Shown piece after piece: positions 48,500 to 57,050 of a stretch of 64,000 nt of DNA. The notes beneath the pieces are model-generated. The model was not told the DNA's origin, did not search any database, and worked only from the letters and a program-made list of their open reading frames with translations. Location: positions 1,178,001-1,242,000 of the forward strand of contig NZ_CP091975.1 in assembly GCF_029016285.1 (NCBI RefSeq). Reading direction: 5' to 3'. Position 1 is the first letter of the stretch. Every line of letters begins with the position of its first letter. Made by a program: the position numbers and the translations under genes. The stretch comes from Vibrio sp. DW001 (GTDB lineage Bacteria; Pseudomonadota; Gammaproteobacteria; Enterobacterales; Vibrionaceae).

Positions 48500-48816
48500 G
48501 TCTTTCCCTTTTGTTGTTTGTAAAGTTATGTAGGAATATAGAAAGGGGATAGACCGAATTACTTTCAAAAAAGGCATATTAAATTTTAGAATCTTTGATT
48601 TTCTTGAAAAAGAGAGGCGAGTCGTCTAAGGAGAGTTGTGAATAAAGAAGAAATTATACCGTTCGTATTGCGAAAACTATCAAAATGAACTCGACTTTGC
48701 AAACTGTTCAAGACTTTTCTGTCTATTGCAATTTGTGCCATCGAGCTCATTTGATTTGATTCGCTACTTGTGACAGTCATTATTAAGTCGCCACGTTTTT
48801 CTGAATCAATTATGTG
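48500..48816. other. Gene-free stretch with one doubtful small ORF
   Basis: The 317 bases between msrAB and psuG must hold the promoter of msrAB and the 3' end of psu transcription. A 64-codon reading frame (48586-48780, minus) has no good ribosome site and an ordinary Ser-rich composition, so I do not call it a gene. Confidence 0.45.
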
Positions 48817-49734
48817 TTAAAGCTTGCTGTATTCAATCGCGATTTGAGCGCCTAAACGAGCGTTGTTTAATACGAGGTGAATATTTGAATCTAGGCTGTT
48901 GCCACCAGTTAGTTCGCAAACGCGAGCCAACAAGAATGGTGTCGATTCCTTACCTAAGATACCTTGTTCTTCCGCTTCCGCCAGCGCAGTATTGACAGCG
49001 TGAGTAATGGTGTCTGTTGGCATGGCAAATTCGACAGGAATTGGATTGGCTATCACAACGCCACCGTTTAAATTCATTTCCCATTTTGCTTTGAGTGCCA
49101 ATGCAATTTGATCCGCAGTATCTAGGCGATAATCGATGCTGTGCTCACTTTCTCGCGTGTAAAATGCTGGAAGGCTGTCAGTTTGGTAACCAATAACTGG
49201 TACACCTTGGGTTTCAAGGTATTCGCGCGTAAGTCCAAGATCAAGAATCGATTTAGCACCCGCACAGATAACCGCAACATCTGTATTTGCAAGCTCTTGC
49301 AGATCAGCAGAGATGTCCATGGTTTGTTGTGCACCACGGTGAACACCACCAATACCACCAGTAGCGAAGACTTTAATGCCCGCCATTGATGCCAGAATCA
49401 TTGTAGCTGCGACGGTCGTTGCGCCATCTTGCTTGCTTGCGACGACAAAAGGTATATCACGACGGCTTACTTTGGTTACGGCTGAGCCAGCTTTGCCTAG
49501 GTGTGTGATCTGTTCTTCTGAAAGTCCAACTTTTAAGCGACCATTGATGATAGCGATAGTGGCAGGTACCGCACCTTGTTCACGGATGGTGTTCTCGACC
49601 AACAGAGCCGTTTCTACATTCCTTGGAAATGGCATACCATGTGAGATGATTGTTGATTCTAGGGCAACAACAGGTTGGTTGTTGGCTAATGCTTGTGCCA
49701 CTTCTGGTTGGATATCAAGGTATTTCTCTAACAT
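48817..49734 (-). CDS. psuG: Pseudouridine-5'-phosphate glycosidase PsuG
   Basis: PsuG cleaves the C-C glycosidic bond of pseudouridine 5'-phosphate to uracil and ribose 5-phosphate. The 305-residue protein begins with ALANNQPVVALESTIISHGMPFPRN, containing the catalytic Glu. DIPFVVASKQDGATTVAATM contains the lysine that forms the Schiff base, and FATGGIGGVHRGAQ the phosphate site. It overlaps psuK by 7 bases (ATGTTAG), so the kinase feeds it directly. A pseudouridine transporter gene is not adjacent. Confidence 0.96.
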   Translation of the reverse strand: MLEKYLDIQPEVAQALANNQPVVALESTIISHGMPFPRNVETALLVENTIREQGAVPATIAIINGRLKVGLSEEQITHLGKAGSAVTKVSRRDIPFVVASKQDGATTVAATMILASMAGIKVFATGGIGGVHRGAQQTMDISADLQELANTDVAVICAGAKSILDLGLTREYLETQGVPVIGYQTDSLPAFYTRESEHSIDYRLDTADQIALALKAKWEMNLNGGVVIANPIPVEFAMPTDTITHAVNTALAEAEEQGILGKESTPFLLARVCELTGGNSLDSNIHLVLNNARLGAQIAIEYSKL

Positions 49735-50822
49735 GTGATGGTTTCCTCTATTAAGCGTCGAACCGCTTTTTCAGACATAGTTGAATTAATCGTGTTTTCA
49801 GCAACTAGCGCTAATCGTGCTGCGCCAAGTGCAAATTCGACAGTGTTACTCCACTGCCATTGATTCAGGTACCCGTGAGTAAGGCCAGCCATTAACGCAT
49901 CGCCCGCTCCGGTTACATTGTTAACCTGTGTTTTTGATGGAGGGATAAATGTTGCTCCCTCGCTACAGCTGGAATAAGCCCCTTTGCTTCCAAGGCTTAT
50001 CAGTATTTGCTCAACCCCTTTGTTGTGTAGGGTCCCAGCAATTTTTTCTAGGTCGCTCTGTTGTGTAAACGTAATGCCAGACAGTAATTCCGCTTCCATT
50101 AAGTTTGGCTTTAATGTGTGAATTTTATCTAAGAATGGCAGTAGCTTGGGCGCTTTGACTGACGAAACAGGGTCGACAAAAATGTCAATGTCACTATGAA
50201 CATGAAAGAGGTATTCAAGAGCGCTGTGGCTTAAGTTAGCATCGAGAACAATCGCGCTAGAGCGAGCAATGGCCCCTTCACGCTGAGCGAGTTGCTCTGC
50301 ATTAAGTCGGTCGATCAACTTCATGTCGTTAAGTGCTAATTGCATCTCGCCGTCATGGTCGTGTATCGACAAATAACTGCTAGATGTTGCGCCTGTCACT
50401 GTTAAACAGTGCTCGACACTAACGCCAGCTTCACGGCAGGCAGATTTAAGCTGCTCACCCCAATTATCGTCACCCATTGCACCAATAAACTGTACGGAAC
50501 TGCCTAAACGACTAAGATTGTCAGCAATATTTCTCGCTACGCCTCCAGCGCCACTTGTGAGCTGGCCAGGATTAGAATCACCTTGTATCAAAGCGGCAGA
50601 GGAGCGTCCGCAAAGGTCCATATTGGCACCGCCAATGACCATAGCGTATTGGTTGGGTGCAATGATGTACCCTTTGCCTTGAATGAACCCTTTTTTCGTG
50701 AGGTTCATGATATGGCCAGCAACAGCGCTGCGGCTTAACCCTAGCTTATCCGCTAGAACTTGTTGTGCGATCATTGGCTCTGTTCGCAAGATACTTAATA
50801 TCTGTTGTTCTCTCTCAGTCAT
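49728..50822 (-). CDS. psuK: Pseudouridine kinase PsuK with N-terminal HTH
   Basis: A 364-residue PfkB-family sugar kinase that phosphorylates pseudouridine. An N-terminal winged helix (REQQILSILRTEPMIAQQVL, DKLGLSRSAVAGHIMNL) precedes the kinase domain, which starts YAMVIGGANMDLCG and has the PfkB signature GAGGVARNIADNLSRLG and the anion-hole NNVTGAGDALMAGLTHGYL. HTH-PfkB fusions are common in this family; the HTH may regulate psu genes or stabilise the dimer. ATG 50822 is preferred: GACGGA is about nine bases upstream, while in-frame ATG 50828 and TTG 50843 are less well placed. It is the first gene of psuK-psuG. Confidence 0.93.
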   Translation of the reverse strand: MTEREQQILSILRTEPMIAQQVLADKLGLSRSAVAGHIMNLTKKGFIQGKGYIIAPNQYAMVIGGANMDLCGRSSAALIQGDSNPGQLTSGAGGVARNIADNLSRLGSSVQFIGAMGDDNWGEQLKSACREAGVSVEHCLTVTGATSSSYLSIHDHDGEMQLALNDMKLIDRLNAEQLAQREGAIARSSAIVLDANLSHSALEYLFHVHSDIDIFVDPVSSVKAPKLLPFLDKIHTLKPNLMEAELLSGITFTQQSDLEKIAGTLHNKGVEQILISLGSKGAYSSCSEGATFIPPSKTQVNNVTGAGDALMAGLTHGYLNQWQWSNTVEFALGAARLALVAENTINSTMSEKAVRRLIEETITC

Positions 50823-50941
50823 AAACATATGTCCGTCAACCAAACTTAAGTTTGCATGATAGGCCGGCGTTCTGCAAAATGATAGTTAGAAAAGTAACCG
50901 TTTGCTCTGGATCACAATTTAAATTACATATAAGCGTCAGA

Positions 50942-51817
50942 TTACACAGTACATTCCAATAAATAGTCGACAAATGTTCGTGTTTTGATAGGAATAAACT
51001 TACTTTTATACAACACATGTATTGGATTAGGGGTTGGTGATTCGTCATCAAGAATCTGAATAAGTGATTGGTCGGTTATCTCAGAAGTAAGTGAAATCTT
51101 CGGCTGGAGCATTATCCCAAGGCCTTGTAAAGCGGCCACTTTCAACGCATAACCATTGTTTGAGGATAAACGGATATTGGTCTTATCAAAGGCATGTGTG
51201 CCTAATCGACTTGCCTGATGAGATTGAATATCCCCATAGTGGAAGCCCAAGCAATGATGATTCACTAGGTCCTTGACCTTGCTCGGTATGCCGTAGGTGG
51301 ATAAATATTTTGGGGAGGCGCTAAAGATCATCTCATACTGGCCTAATGGGCGAGCAATCAACGCTGAGTCGTTAAGATGGCCAATGCGAATGATGATGTC
51401 AACCTGATCAAGAATAGGGTCGATACGGAGATTATCCAAGGTAAGCTCTATGTTAATCTCTGGGTATAACTTAAGAAAATCGGCGACAATAGGGGCCAAA
51501 ACAATACTTCCATACGTGACAGGCGCATTAATTCTTACCGTCCCTTTTGGTCTGTTTTCAACGGTGAGTATTTTATTTTCTACATTGGTGATCTCTTCTA
51601 ATATTCGTTTGCAATCGCGGTAATAAAGTTGACCAGATTCAGTTAATGACTGTTTTCTCGTGGTTCGAGTGATGAGTTGAGTCCCAAGCTGTTTCTCAAG
51701 TTGTTTTATATGTTTACCAATCATGGTAGCGGTTATCGAGAAATGAACCGCGGCGCTGGAAAATGTGCCATGTTCGACCACGTAAACGAAGACCTGCATA
51801 CTTTTTAACTTGTCCAT
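50942..51817 (-). CDS. LysR-family transcriptional regulator
   Basis: A 291-residue LysR-type regulator: winged helix MQVFVYVVEHGTFSSAAVHF, SITATMIGKHIKQLEKQLGT and TRTTRKQSLTESGQ, then a substrate-binding-like effector domain (about 90-290). It is divergent from an ABM-domain monooxygenase gene, and the 120-base gap contains a perfect inverted repeat (51845-51878) that fits a LysR site. Its likely targets are therefore the ABM and Gfo/Idh/MocA genes. Confidence 0.92.
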   Translation of the reverse strand: MDKLKSMQVFVYVVEHGTFSSAAVHFSITATMIGKHIKQLEKQLGTQLITRTTRKQSLTESGQLYYRDCKRILEEITNVENKILTVENRPKGTVRINAPVTYGSIVLAPIVADFLKLYPEINIELTLDNLRIDPILDQVDIIIRIGHLNDSALIARPLGQYEMIFSASPKYLSTYGIPSKVKDLVNHHCLGFHYGDIQSHQASRLGTHAFDKTNIRLSSNNGYALKVAALQGLGIMLQPKISLTSEITDQSLIQILDDESPTPNPIHVLYKSKFIPIKTRTFVDYLLECTV

Positions 51818-51844
51818 TTGATATGCCCTATTAGTAACTCATGG

Positions 51845-51878
51845 TTTATAAACAATAAACATAATGGTCGTTTATAAA
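51845..51878. promoter_or_regulatory. Inverted repeat in the LysR/ABM intergenic region
   Basis: TTTATAAAC (51845-51853) and GTTTATAAA (51870-51878) are perfect 9-bp arms with 16 bases between. It is centred between the divergent LysR and ABM genes. The arms are longer than the LysR T-N11-A minimum, so it is a good operator candidate. Confidence 0.55.
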
Positions 51879-51937
51879 GCATGGGGAGTCAATTACATTA
51901 ATGAATACAATGAACCCAAGTTATTAGAGAGATTGAA

Positions 51938-52225
51938 GTGGATAAAGGTCTATTTATTACAGCAGAAATTCGCATCAAAGAAGATGTGGATTATGACCAT
52001 GCATTACTAGCGATCAAAGCGTTCTGTGTAAGTATGAACAGCGAAGAAGGCTGTACCATGGCAATACCGATGAAGAGTAAAACAGATTCACGGCAGTTTA
52101 TATTTTGGGAGCGCTATGAAGATGAAGCTGCCTATGAAAAGCATTTTCGCGCAGAACATACGCAGAAGTTTATTAAACAAGGATTCACAGACCTTGTTAG
52201 CGCCTATCAAACTTACCAATTCTAA
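51938..52225 (+). CDS. Antibiotic-biosynthesis-monooxygenase (ABM) domain protein
   Basis: A 95-residue dimeric alpha-beta-barrel protein of the ABM/YgiN type. FIFWERYEDEAAYEKHFRAEH is the signature middle block, with the start GLFITAEIRIKEDVDYDHAL. Members oxidise quinols or other aromatics without cofactors. The start is GTG. An oxidoreductase gene (Gfo/Idh/MocA) follows after 11 bases, and a LysR regulator is divergent, so this looks like a small LysR-controlled operon. Confidence 0.85.
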   Translation: MDKGLFITAEIRIKEDVDYDHALLAIKAFCVSMNSEEGCTMAIPMKSKTDSRQFIFWERYEDEAAYEKHFRAEHTQKFIKQGFTDLVSAYQTYQF

Positions 52226-52236
52226 AGAGAAACAAT

Positions 52237-53229
52237 ATGGATAAGAAACTGAAATGGGGTATTTTAGGAACAAGCTTTATTTCCGGTGTCATGGCCGATG
52301 CCATCAAAGAAGAAGGAACAACCGAGATATATGCTGTTGCTGGTCGTTCGCTCGAACCGCTGCAAGCGTTTGCAAAACAGCATCAGGTTGAGAAGGTTTA
52401 CCAAGATTTCGATGCGTTGATTAACGATAAAGAGGTTGATGTGGTTTATGTCGCCTTACCGAATCACCTTCATCATGAGTACATTATTAAAGCAGCGCAA
52501 GCTGGCAAAGCTGTCTTGAGTGAAAAGTCACTTTCTGTTGATATGGAGAAGGCCGATTTAGCGCTGCGAGCGGTCGAAAAGCACAACGTTTTTTTTGCGG
52601 AAGGTTTGATGTATCTCAACCATCCGCTTATTGCCCAGATCATGCAGGAACTTGTTAACGGAAGTATTGGCGAAGTGAAGTCGATTAATGCGCAGTATGT
52701 GGCCTCTATCGCTGAGTTTGTTAATCCAGATAGTAAAGGCGCGCTTTATAATCTAGGTTGTTATCCTGTGTCTCTTATGCATCTTGTACTAAAAAGCTGT
52801 TTTGGTGAGCAAGTGTTTGATCAATACAATTTGGCTGCATTTGGTAAAATGGGTACCGACGGGAATATATGTGATACCGCCGCAACGTTTCAATTTAAAA
52901 ATGGTGTTGTTGCGCAGTTACATACGGCAGAAGACCACGGTTTGTTTCCACAATTCACGATTCTTGGAAGCAAAGGAAGCCTCACGATTTCGTCGAACCC
53001 TTGGTTACCGGAAGCAGCAGGGAATCATTTTGTGGTGACTGAGTATGAACAAGATGGAAGAGTGTTTAATGTCGATGCGAGAGGGAATGGCTTCTTGTAT
53101 CAAGTACGAAATATAAGACAAGCTGTTGAGCAGGGTGAACTCACGTTGAAAGGAACCAGCGCGCGGCCGGAAGATTCCCGAACAATCATGCGACTCCTAA
53201 CCGATTGGGAAGCCGCTACAGGTTTATGA
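52237..53229 (+). CDS. Gfo/Idh/MocA-family oxidoreductase
   Basis: A 330-residue NAD(P)-dependent oxidoreductase. The Rossmann motif is KWGILGTSFISGVMADAI, and the catalytic lysine block is EYIIKAAQAGKAVLSEKSLSVD, where E-K-S replaces the usual E-K-P. The C-terminal alpha/beta domain begins near residue 125 and includes GALYNLGCYPVSL. The family acts on sugars, inositols or dihydrodiols; the substrate is not evident. It is the second gene after the ABM protein (11-base gap, AAGAGAAAC ribosome site). Confidence 0.9.
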   Translation: MDKKLKWGILGTSFISGVMADAIKEEGTTEIYAVAGRSLEPLQAFAKQHQVEKVYQDFDALINDKEVDVVYVALPNHLHHEYIIKAAQAGKAVLSEKSLSVDMEKADLALRAVEKHNVFFAEGLMYLNHPLIAQIMQELVNGSIGEVKSINAQYVASIAEFVNPDSKGALYNLGCYPVSLMHLVLKSCFGEQVFDQYNLAAFGKMGTDGNICDTAATFQFKNGVVAQLHTAEDHGLFPQFTILGSKGSLTISSNPWLPEAAGNHFVVTEYEQDGRVFNVDARGNGFLYQVRNIRQAVEQGELTLKGTSARPEDSRTIMRLLTDWEAATGL

Positions 53230-53318
53230 ACCACTAAGTCGTGGATAAGTGGTTAAACGAGATGCATTTATAGTTACGGGATGCCTTGTTGCTCATGGGA
53301 CCGTTAGAACAGATGACC

Positions 53319-53336
53319 TCCCCACAATAGTGGGGA
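53319..53336 (-). terminator. Hairpin downstream of glpD
   Basis: TCCCCAC (53319-53325) and GTGGGGA (53330-53336) form a 7-bp GC-rich hairpin with a four-base loop, about 55 bases beyond the glpD stop and 90 beyond the oxidoreductase stop. It is a possible terminator for either direction, without a T tract. Confidence 0.4.
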
Positions 53337-53390
53337 CAACCGAACTTGGGGGGCGGATTTCATCGCCTTAAATGAAAGTATTCCCGCTAA

Positions 53391-54920
53391 TTAAGCCGAT
53401 AAAACCGTGTCTTCTACCTTTTCAGCTTGTGTGCTAAGGGGATTAAGGTATGCATCTAAAGCGTTAACTTCTGCTTGCGTATACTTGAGTCCGAGTTTAC
53501 TTCTGCGCCAAAGAATATCTTCGACACTGACGGCCCACTCCTCAGCGACCAAATAATCTACTTCTGCTTGGTACAAGCCGTGTCCAAAGTGTGTACCAAG
53601 TTCTTCTACGCTACTTATCTGCTTAAGGATAGAAACGGAGAGGGTGCCGTAAGCCCTAACTAAGCGCCTCGCAAGCTTGGCTTCTAACCATGGATACTGC
53701 TTTAAAAGCGTGCTTTGCAAGCTATCTCGAGTGGTGAAGTCACCACCTGGTAATGTCGCTGTTTTGGTCCATGGTTCATTCATTTGAGGGAAGAAAGGCG
53801 AAAGCTGATCGACGGCAGCTTGACCAAGTTTTCTGTAGGTGGTGAGTTTGCCACCAAATATAGAGAGTAAAGGCGCATTTGGTTGTTGGTCATCGAGTTC
53901 AATGGTGTAATCTCTCGTTACCGCTTGTGCGTCGGATGACTCATCTTCACAAAGAGGACGGACACCAGACCAGGTTGAGATGACATCGTCTGGGGAGACG
54001 GGTTTAACAAAATGCTGATTAACGATGTCACATAGGTAGCTTATTTCGTCATCATCTATCGTCACTTTTGAAGGGTTGCCTGTATATTCCACATCGGTGG
54101 TACCGATAACTGAATAATCATCGAGATAGGGCAGTACAAATACAATTCGGTTATCTTCGTTCTGTAAAATGAAGGCATGATTTTCTTCATACATCTTGGG
54201 CACAATGACATGGCTGCCTTTCACCAATCGAATCCCACGAGGCGAAGTCATTTTTAACTGTGAGTCAAAAAATTTATCGACCCATGGCCCAGCAGCATTG
54301 ACTAACGCCTTCGCTTTAAACTCGGTTGTTTTTCCTGTCAATGTATCTTCTATCGTGACCGTCCAACCTTCTTTACTGCGAGCAGCGTCAATACATTTTG
54401 AGCGCGTGTGTATCTTCGCCCCTTTCTCTTGCGCTAATTTGGCGTTAATAACCACTAAACGAGCATCGTCTACGGCGCAATCGGAATACTCGAAGCCTTT
54501 TTTCATTTGTGGCAATAAAGGGCCGTTAGAAGCAAATTTTAGTCCGTGGCTTGCGGGTAAAGAAACGCGCTTGCCGATGTTGTCGTAAAGAAATAGACCG
54601 ATACGAATCATCCAAGCTGGGCGTAGATGTGGGCGATGCGGTAGTTGAAAACGTAAAGGAGCCACCAGATGAGGCGCGTTATTCAACAATACTTCACGCT
54701 CTGCTAATGCCTCACTGACTAAACGAAATTCGTAATGCTCAAGATAACGAAGTCCACCATGTATCAGTTTACTACTTGCAGAGGAGGTGGCAGATGCAAG
54801 ATCGTTCATCTCAAATAACGCGACGTCTAACCCGCGACCCGCCGCGTCACTTGCGACAGCGACACCATTGATGCCGCCACCGATGACTATTAAATCATGA
54901 ACGTTTTCTACTTTTTCCAT
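53391..54920 (-). CDS. glpD: Aerobic glycerol-3-phosphate dehydrogenase GlpD
   Basis: GlpD is the membrane-bound FAD enzyme that oxidises glycerol 3-phosphate to DHAP and feeds electrons to quinone. The 509-residue protein starts with the FAD motif DLIVIGGGINGVAVASDAAGRG and has ASSKLIHGGLRYLEH, FAD-contact blocks GPWVDKF and IFGGKLTTYRKLGQAA, and the C-terminal helical cap. ATG 54920 gives a length close to the E. coli enzyme (501). A 17-codon upstream extension would run through the GlpR-like operator at 54935-54952 and is rejected. glpF/glpK are not adjacent. Confidence 0.95.
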   Translation of the reverse strand: MEKVENVHDLIVIGGGINGVAVASDAAGRGLDVALFEMNDLASATSSASSKLIHGGLRYLEHYEFRLVSEALAEREVLLNNAPHLVAPLRFQLPHRPHLRPAWMIRIGLFLYDNIGKRVSLPASHGLKFASNGPLLPQMKKGFEYSDCAVDDARLVVINAKLAQEKGAKIHTRSKCIDAARSKEGWTVTIEDTLTGKTTEFKAKALVNAAGPWVDKFFDSQLKMTSPRGIRLVKGSHVIVPKMYEENHAFILQNEDNRIVFVLPYLDDYSVIGTTDVEYTGNPSKVTIDDDEISYLCDIVNQHFVKPVSPDDVISTWSGVRPLCEDESSDAQAVTRDYTIELDDQQPNAPLLSIFGGKLTTYRKLGQAAVDQLSPFFPQMNEPWTKTATLPGGDFTTRDSLQSTLLKQYPWLEAKLARRLVRAYGTLSVSILKQISSVEELGTHFGHGLYQAEVDYLVAEEWAVSVEDILWRRSKLGLKYTQAEVNALDAYLNPLSTQAEKVEDTVLSA

Positions 54921-54934
54921 TATACCGACTCTTA

Positions 54935-54952
54935 TATGTTCGTTCGAGCATT
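54935..54952 (-). promoter_or_regulatory. GlpR-type operator upstream of glpD
   Basis: TATGTTCGTTCGAGCATT (plus strand) is an almost perfect palindrome (ATGTTCG-TT... CGAGCAT) and matches the GlpR consensus WATKYTCGWWCGAWMATW except at one base. It sits 15 bases before the glpD ATG, where GlpR would block transcription in the absence of glycerol 3-phosphate. Confidence 0.75.
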
Positions 54953-55082
54953 GATGTATATATAAAAGCACATAATCGATAAAAAATCGAATAAAACCGC
55001 GTAAATATTTGTTAATTATTTTTTACAAAATTGATGGGCTAGTACTGTAAATAATCAATTGTCGTCGTTAAAGCTTGCATTA

Positions 55083-55301
55083 TCAACTGTTTTTGTTGCT
55101 AAAATGTTGCAATTCATTGATTGCTCGTACGAGCGCAATAATGGTTCGAGCGTTTGCTGGTGGTGAAAAGGCGGAATGAAATGTAGTGGTAATATCTTCA
55201 ATTAGAGCATGGTGATACAATACGATGTTCGTTGGTACAGAAGAGCCACTGTTATAGAAACCCTTCAGGCTGCATTCTATTTCCTTTATTGAATGCTCCA
55301 T
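55083..55301 (-). CDS. Hypothetical small protein
   Basis: A 72-residue protein without signal peptide; I recognise no family. The ATG at 55301 has GGGGGAAC directly upstream, while ten more in-frame codons before it have no ribosome site. The C-terminal half (ARTIIALVRAINELQHFS) is a likely helix, and the start is acidic (MEHSIKEIECSLKGF). It is divergent from the EamA gene at 55337, separated by 35 bases. It could be a small accessory protein of unknown function. Confidence 0.5.
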   Translation of the reverse strand: MEHSIKEIECSLKGFYNSGSSVPTNIVLYHHALIEDITTTFHSAFSPPANARTIIALVRAINELQHFSNKNS

Positions 55302-55336
55302 GTGTTCCCCCACACCACTTAGAAGATTCACCTAGT

Positions 55337-56203
55337 ATGATTTTTGGGTTTATTGCTAGCTTTCTGGCCGCCTTTTTTCAAGCGACCAACTATATTCTTA
55401 CTCAACGTTGCCAACAAAATTTTAATATTGATGGGGTGAAACTACTGATCGCGGTACATGTTACCATCGGGGTGTTTGCCGCATACCCCGTTTTGTTTAT
55501 GGGTTATTGGCGATTAATAGAGCCCTCTCAAACCTTAGATATACTGCTTATTAATCTTCCTTACCTTTTTGCTCAATACATGCTTATAAAAGCCATAAAG
55601 CTAAGTGATGCTTCGGTAGTCTCACCGCTGTTGGCAATTAAAATTCCGGTATTGGCAATGATATCTGTCTTTATGTTTAATGCCGAATTTACCTTAATGC
55701 AATGGCTGTCTATTTTATTTATTCTGCTTATCGCGTGGCGGTTTTCAGCGCTGTCAGGAAAAATAGCAATGAAGCCGCTTTTACTGGTTCTGGCGGCAAG
55801 TGTCGGTTATAGCTTTGCTGATATGGCCATTGCACAGTTTTCAAAAGAGATCATTCAGTCAAACCCTTTTGAGCAGTCGGTGGTGACTATTTCTATTAAC
55901 TATTTTATCTGCGGATTGGGGAGTCTATTTTTAATGCCTGTAAAAGGCGTTACTTTTAAAATGGCCTACCAAGTGAAATGGGTTGCGATAGCATGGTTAA
56001 TTGCCGTGGTATTTTTGTTGGTTGGGTTCAACATGAGCGGTGTCGTCACAGGAAATGTTATCCAATCTTTACGAGGCGTGATTGGTGTTCTGCTTGCGTT
56101 TTTCTTTTTTAGGCATCAGATCCATCAGTCTAAAGTTCTTTGGCAGAAAAAATTATTTGGTGCCGCGATGATGTTTGTCGCTGTTGGCACCTTTTATCTT
56201 TAG
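55337..56203 (+). CDS. EamA/DMT-family transporter
   Basis: A 288-residue inner-membrane protein with ten hydrophobic helices in two EamA repeats, a drug/metabolite transporter. The first helix is MIFGFIASFLAAFFQATNYI; the second repeat starts near residue 145 with MKPLLLVLAASVGYSFADMA. The last helix is followed by a short tail. ATG 55337 begins directly with helix 1; in-frame sequence 35 codons upstream is soluble and overlaps the divergent small gene, so it is rejected. The substrate is unknown. The ribosome site is weak. Confidence 0.85.
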   Translation: MIFGFIASFLAAFFQATNYILTQRCQQNFNIDGVKLLIAVHVTIGVFAAYPVLFMGYWRLIEPSQTLDILLINLPYLFAQYMLIKAIKLSDASVVSPLLAIKIPVLAMISVFMFNAEFTLMQWLSILFILLIAWRFSALSGKIAMKPLLLVLAASVGYSFADMAIAQFSKEIIQSNPFEQSVVTISINYFICGLGSLFLMPVKGVTFKMAYQVKWVAIAWLIAVVFLLVGFNMSGVVTGNVIQSLRGVIGVLLAFFFFRHQIHQSKVLWQKKLFGAAMMFVAVGTFYL

Positions 56204-56228
56204 TATGTGATACGTTAGCAAAGTTTGC

Positions 56229-56618
56229 TTAACCAAACATTTTGTCGAAAGGTAAGTAGATGAGGTTGCCCATGACAAGAATTATTTGGCTGATAAAGGT
56301 GAGTACCATACCTTTTTTTCTGTTGCCAAAGTTTTCGTTAAGAATCCCTGTCCCATGAAGAATTCGGCCCAATAATAGCGCTACTCCGCACAAGTGCAAC
56401 AGATAAATATTGCCGCCATTTAGCTCTAAAAGAATCATTAAAACTAATGTTATAGGGATGGTTTCCGATGCATTACCGTGAGCCGAGCGGGCTATCTGAA
56501 GTTCTTTTACTCCTCCGTCTGCATACGCTATTTTTCCGGATTGGCGTTGTTTAATCACCTTAACGGTTAACCAAATTATTAACAGCATAAGTAGAGAGGC
56601 ATATAGCGCAGTAATCAT
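56229..56618 (-). CDS. MAPEG-family membrane protein
   Basis: A 129-residue four-helix membrane protein of the MAPEG superfamily (membrane-associated proteins in eicosanoid and glutathione metabolism). ARSAHGNASETIPITLVLMI is the MAPEG signature region, and GRILHGTGIL follows in helix 3. Bacterial members may act as glutathione transferases or peroxidases. GGAATGAAC precedes the ATG. It converges on the EamA gene with 25 bases between the stops. Confidence 0.85.
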   Translation of the reverse strand: MITALYASLLMLLIIWLTVKVIKQRQSGKIAYADGGVKELQIARSAHGNASETIPITLVLMILLELNGGNIYLLHLCGVALLLGRILHGTGILNENFGNRKKGMVLTFISQIILVMGNLIYLPFDKMFG

Positions 56619-56744
56619 TGTTCATTCCATTATCTAAATCTTCAATAGAACTCTAGAGTAAAGGAGTTTGATTCTTATTTCTCATTTTTTCAATGCGCTA
56701 CACTATGGCTGTTCTGTGTATTTGGTTAGCATCTGGCGTTTTTA

Positions 56745-56951
56745 CTATTGCCAAAAGTGTTTTTGGACCTCTTTTTCTGCCTGCAATTTGTCTAGTCCAA
56801 TGTCGGATAGTTGGTGCTCGGAGAGCTCGTTCAGTGCCTGTCGACTACAAGCATTGTGGTGCCATTTCTTTATCAAGGTGAAGAAATTCTTAAGCGAAAC
56901 TTGCGCACTAAGACGGTTGTAATTGAGTGATGAATTTGTGTGAATAGTCAT
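56745..56951 (-). CDS. DUF1127-family small protein
   Basis: A 68-residue protein whose C-terminus is the DUF1127 motif: SRQALNELSEHQLSDIGLDKLQAEKEVQKHFW (Arg-x-x-Leu-x-x-Leu-x-Asp-x-x-Leu-x-Asp-Ile-Gly). Such short proteins, often arginine-rich, have been tied to RNA or phosphate metabolism in alpha-proteobacteria. ATG 56951 is preceded by an ideal AAGGAG; a longer in-frame start lacks this. A LysR gene is divergent, and this pairing is common, so it is probably regulated by that protein. Confidence 0.85.
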   Translation of the reverse strand: MTIHTNSSLNYNRLSAQVSLKNFFTLIKKWHHNACSRQALNELSEHQLSDIGLDKLQAEKEVQKHFWQ

Positions 56952-57050
56952 AAATACTCCTTGAACATGGTGGACTTCATGGTCAATACTCAATTAATGT
57001 GCTCGTTCTGACAAACGATAGAAATCGACATTGAGTTAAGGAGAACTTAA

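Noticed and set aside
48586..48780. 64-codon minus-strand frame between msrAB and psuG
   Set aside because: Weak ribosome site, Ser-rich low-information sequence and no family likeness; not enough to call a gene.
49376..49738. 120-codon frame antisense to psuG
   Set aside because: It is the reverse of conserved psuG blocks; no ribosome site.
54196..54588. 130-codon frame antisense to glpD
   Set aside because: It is opposite a conserved gene, without ribosome site or recognisable content.
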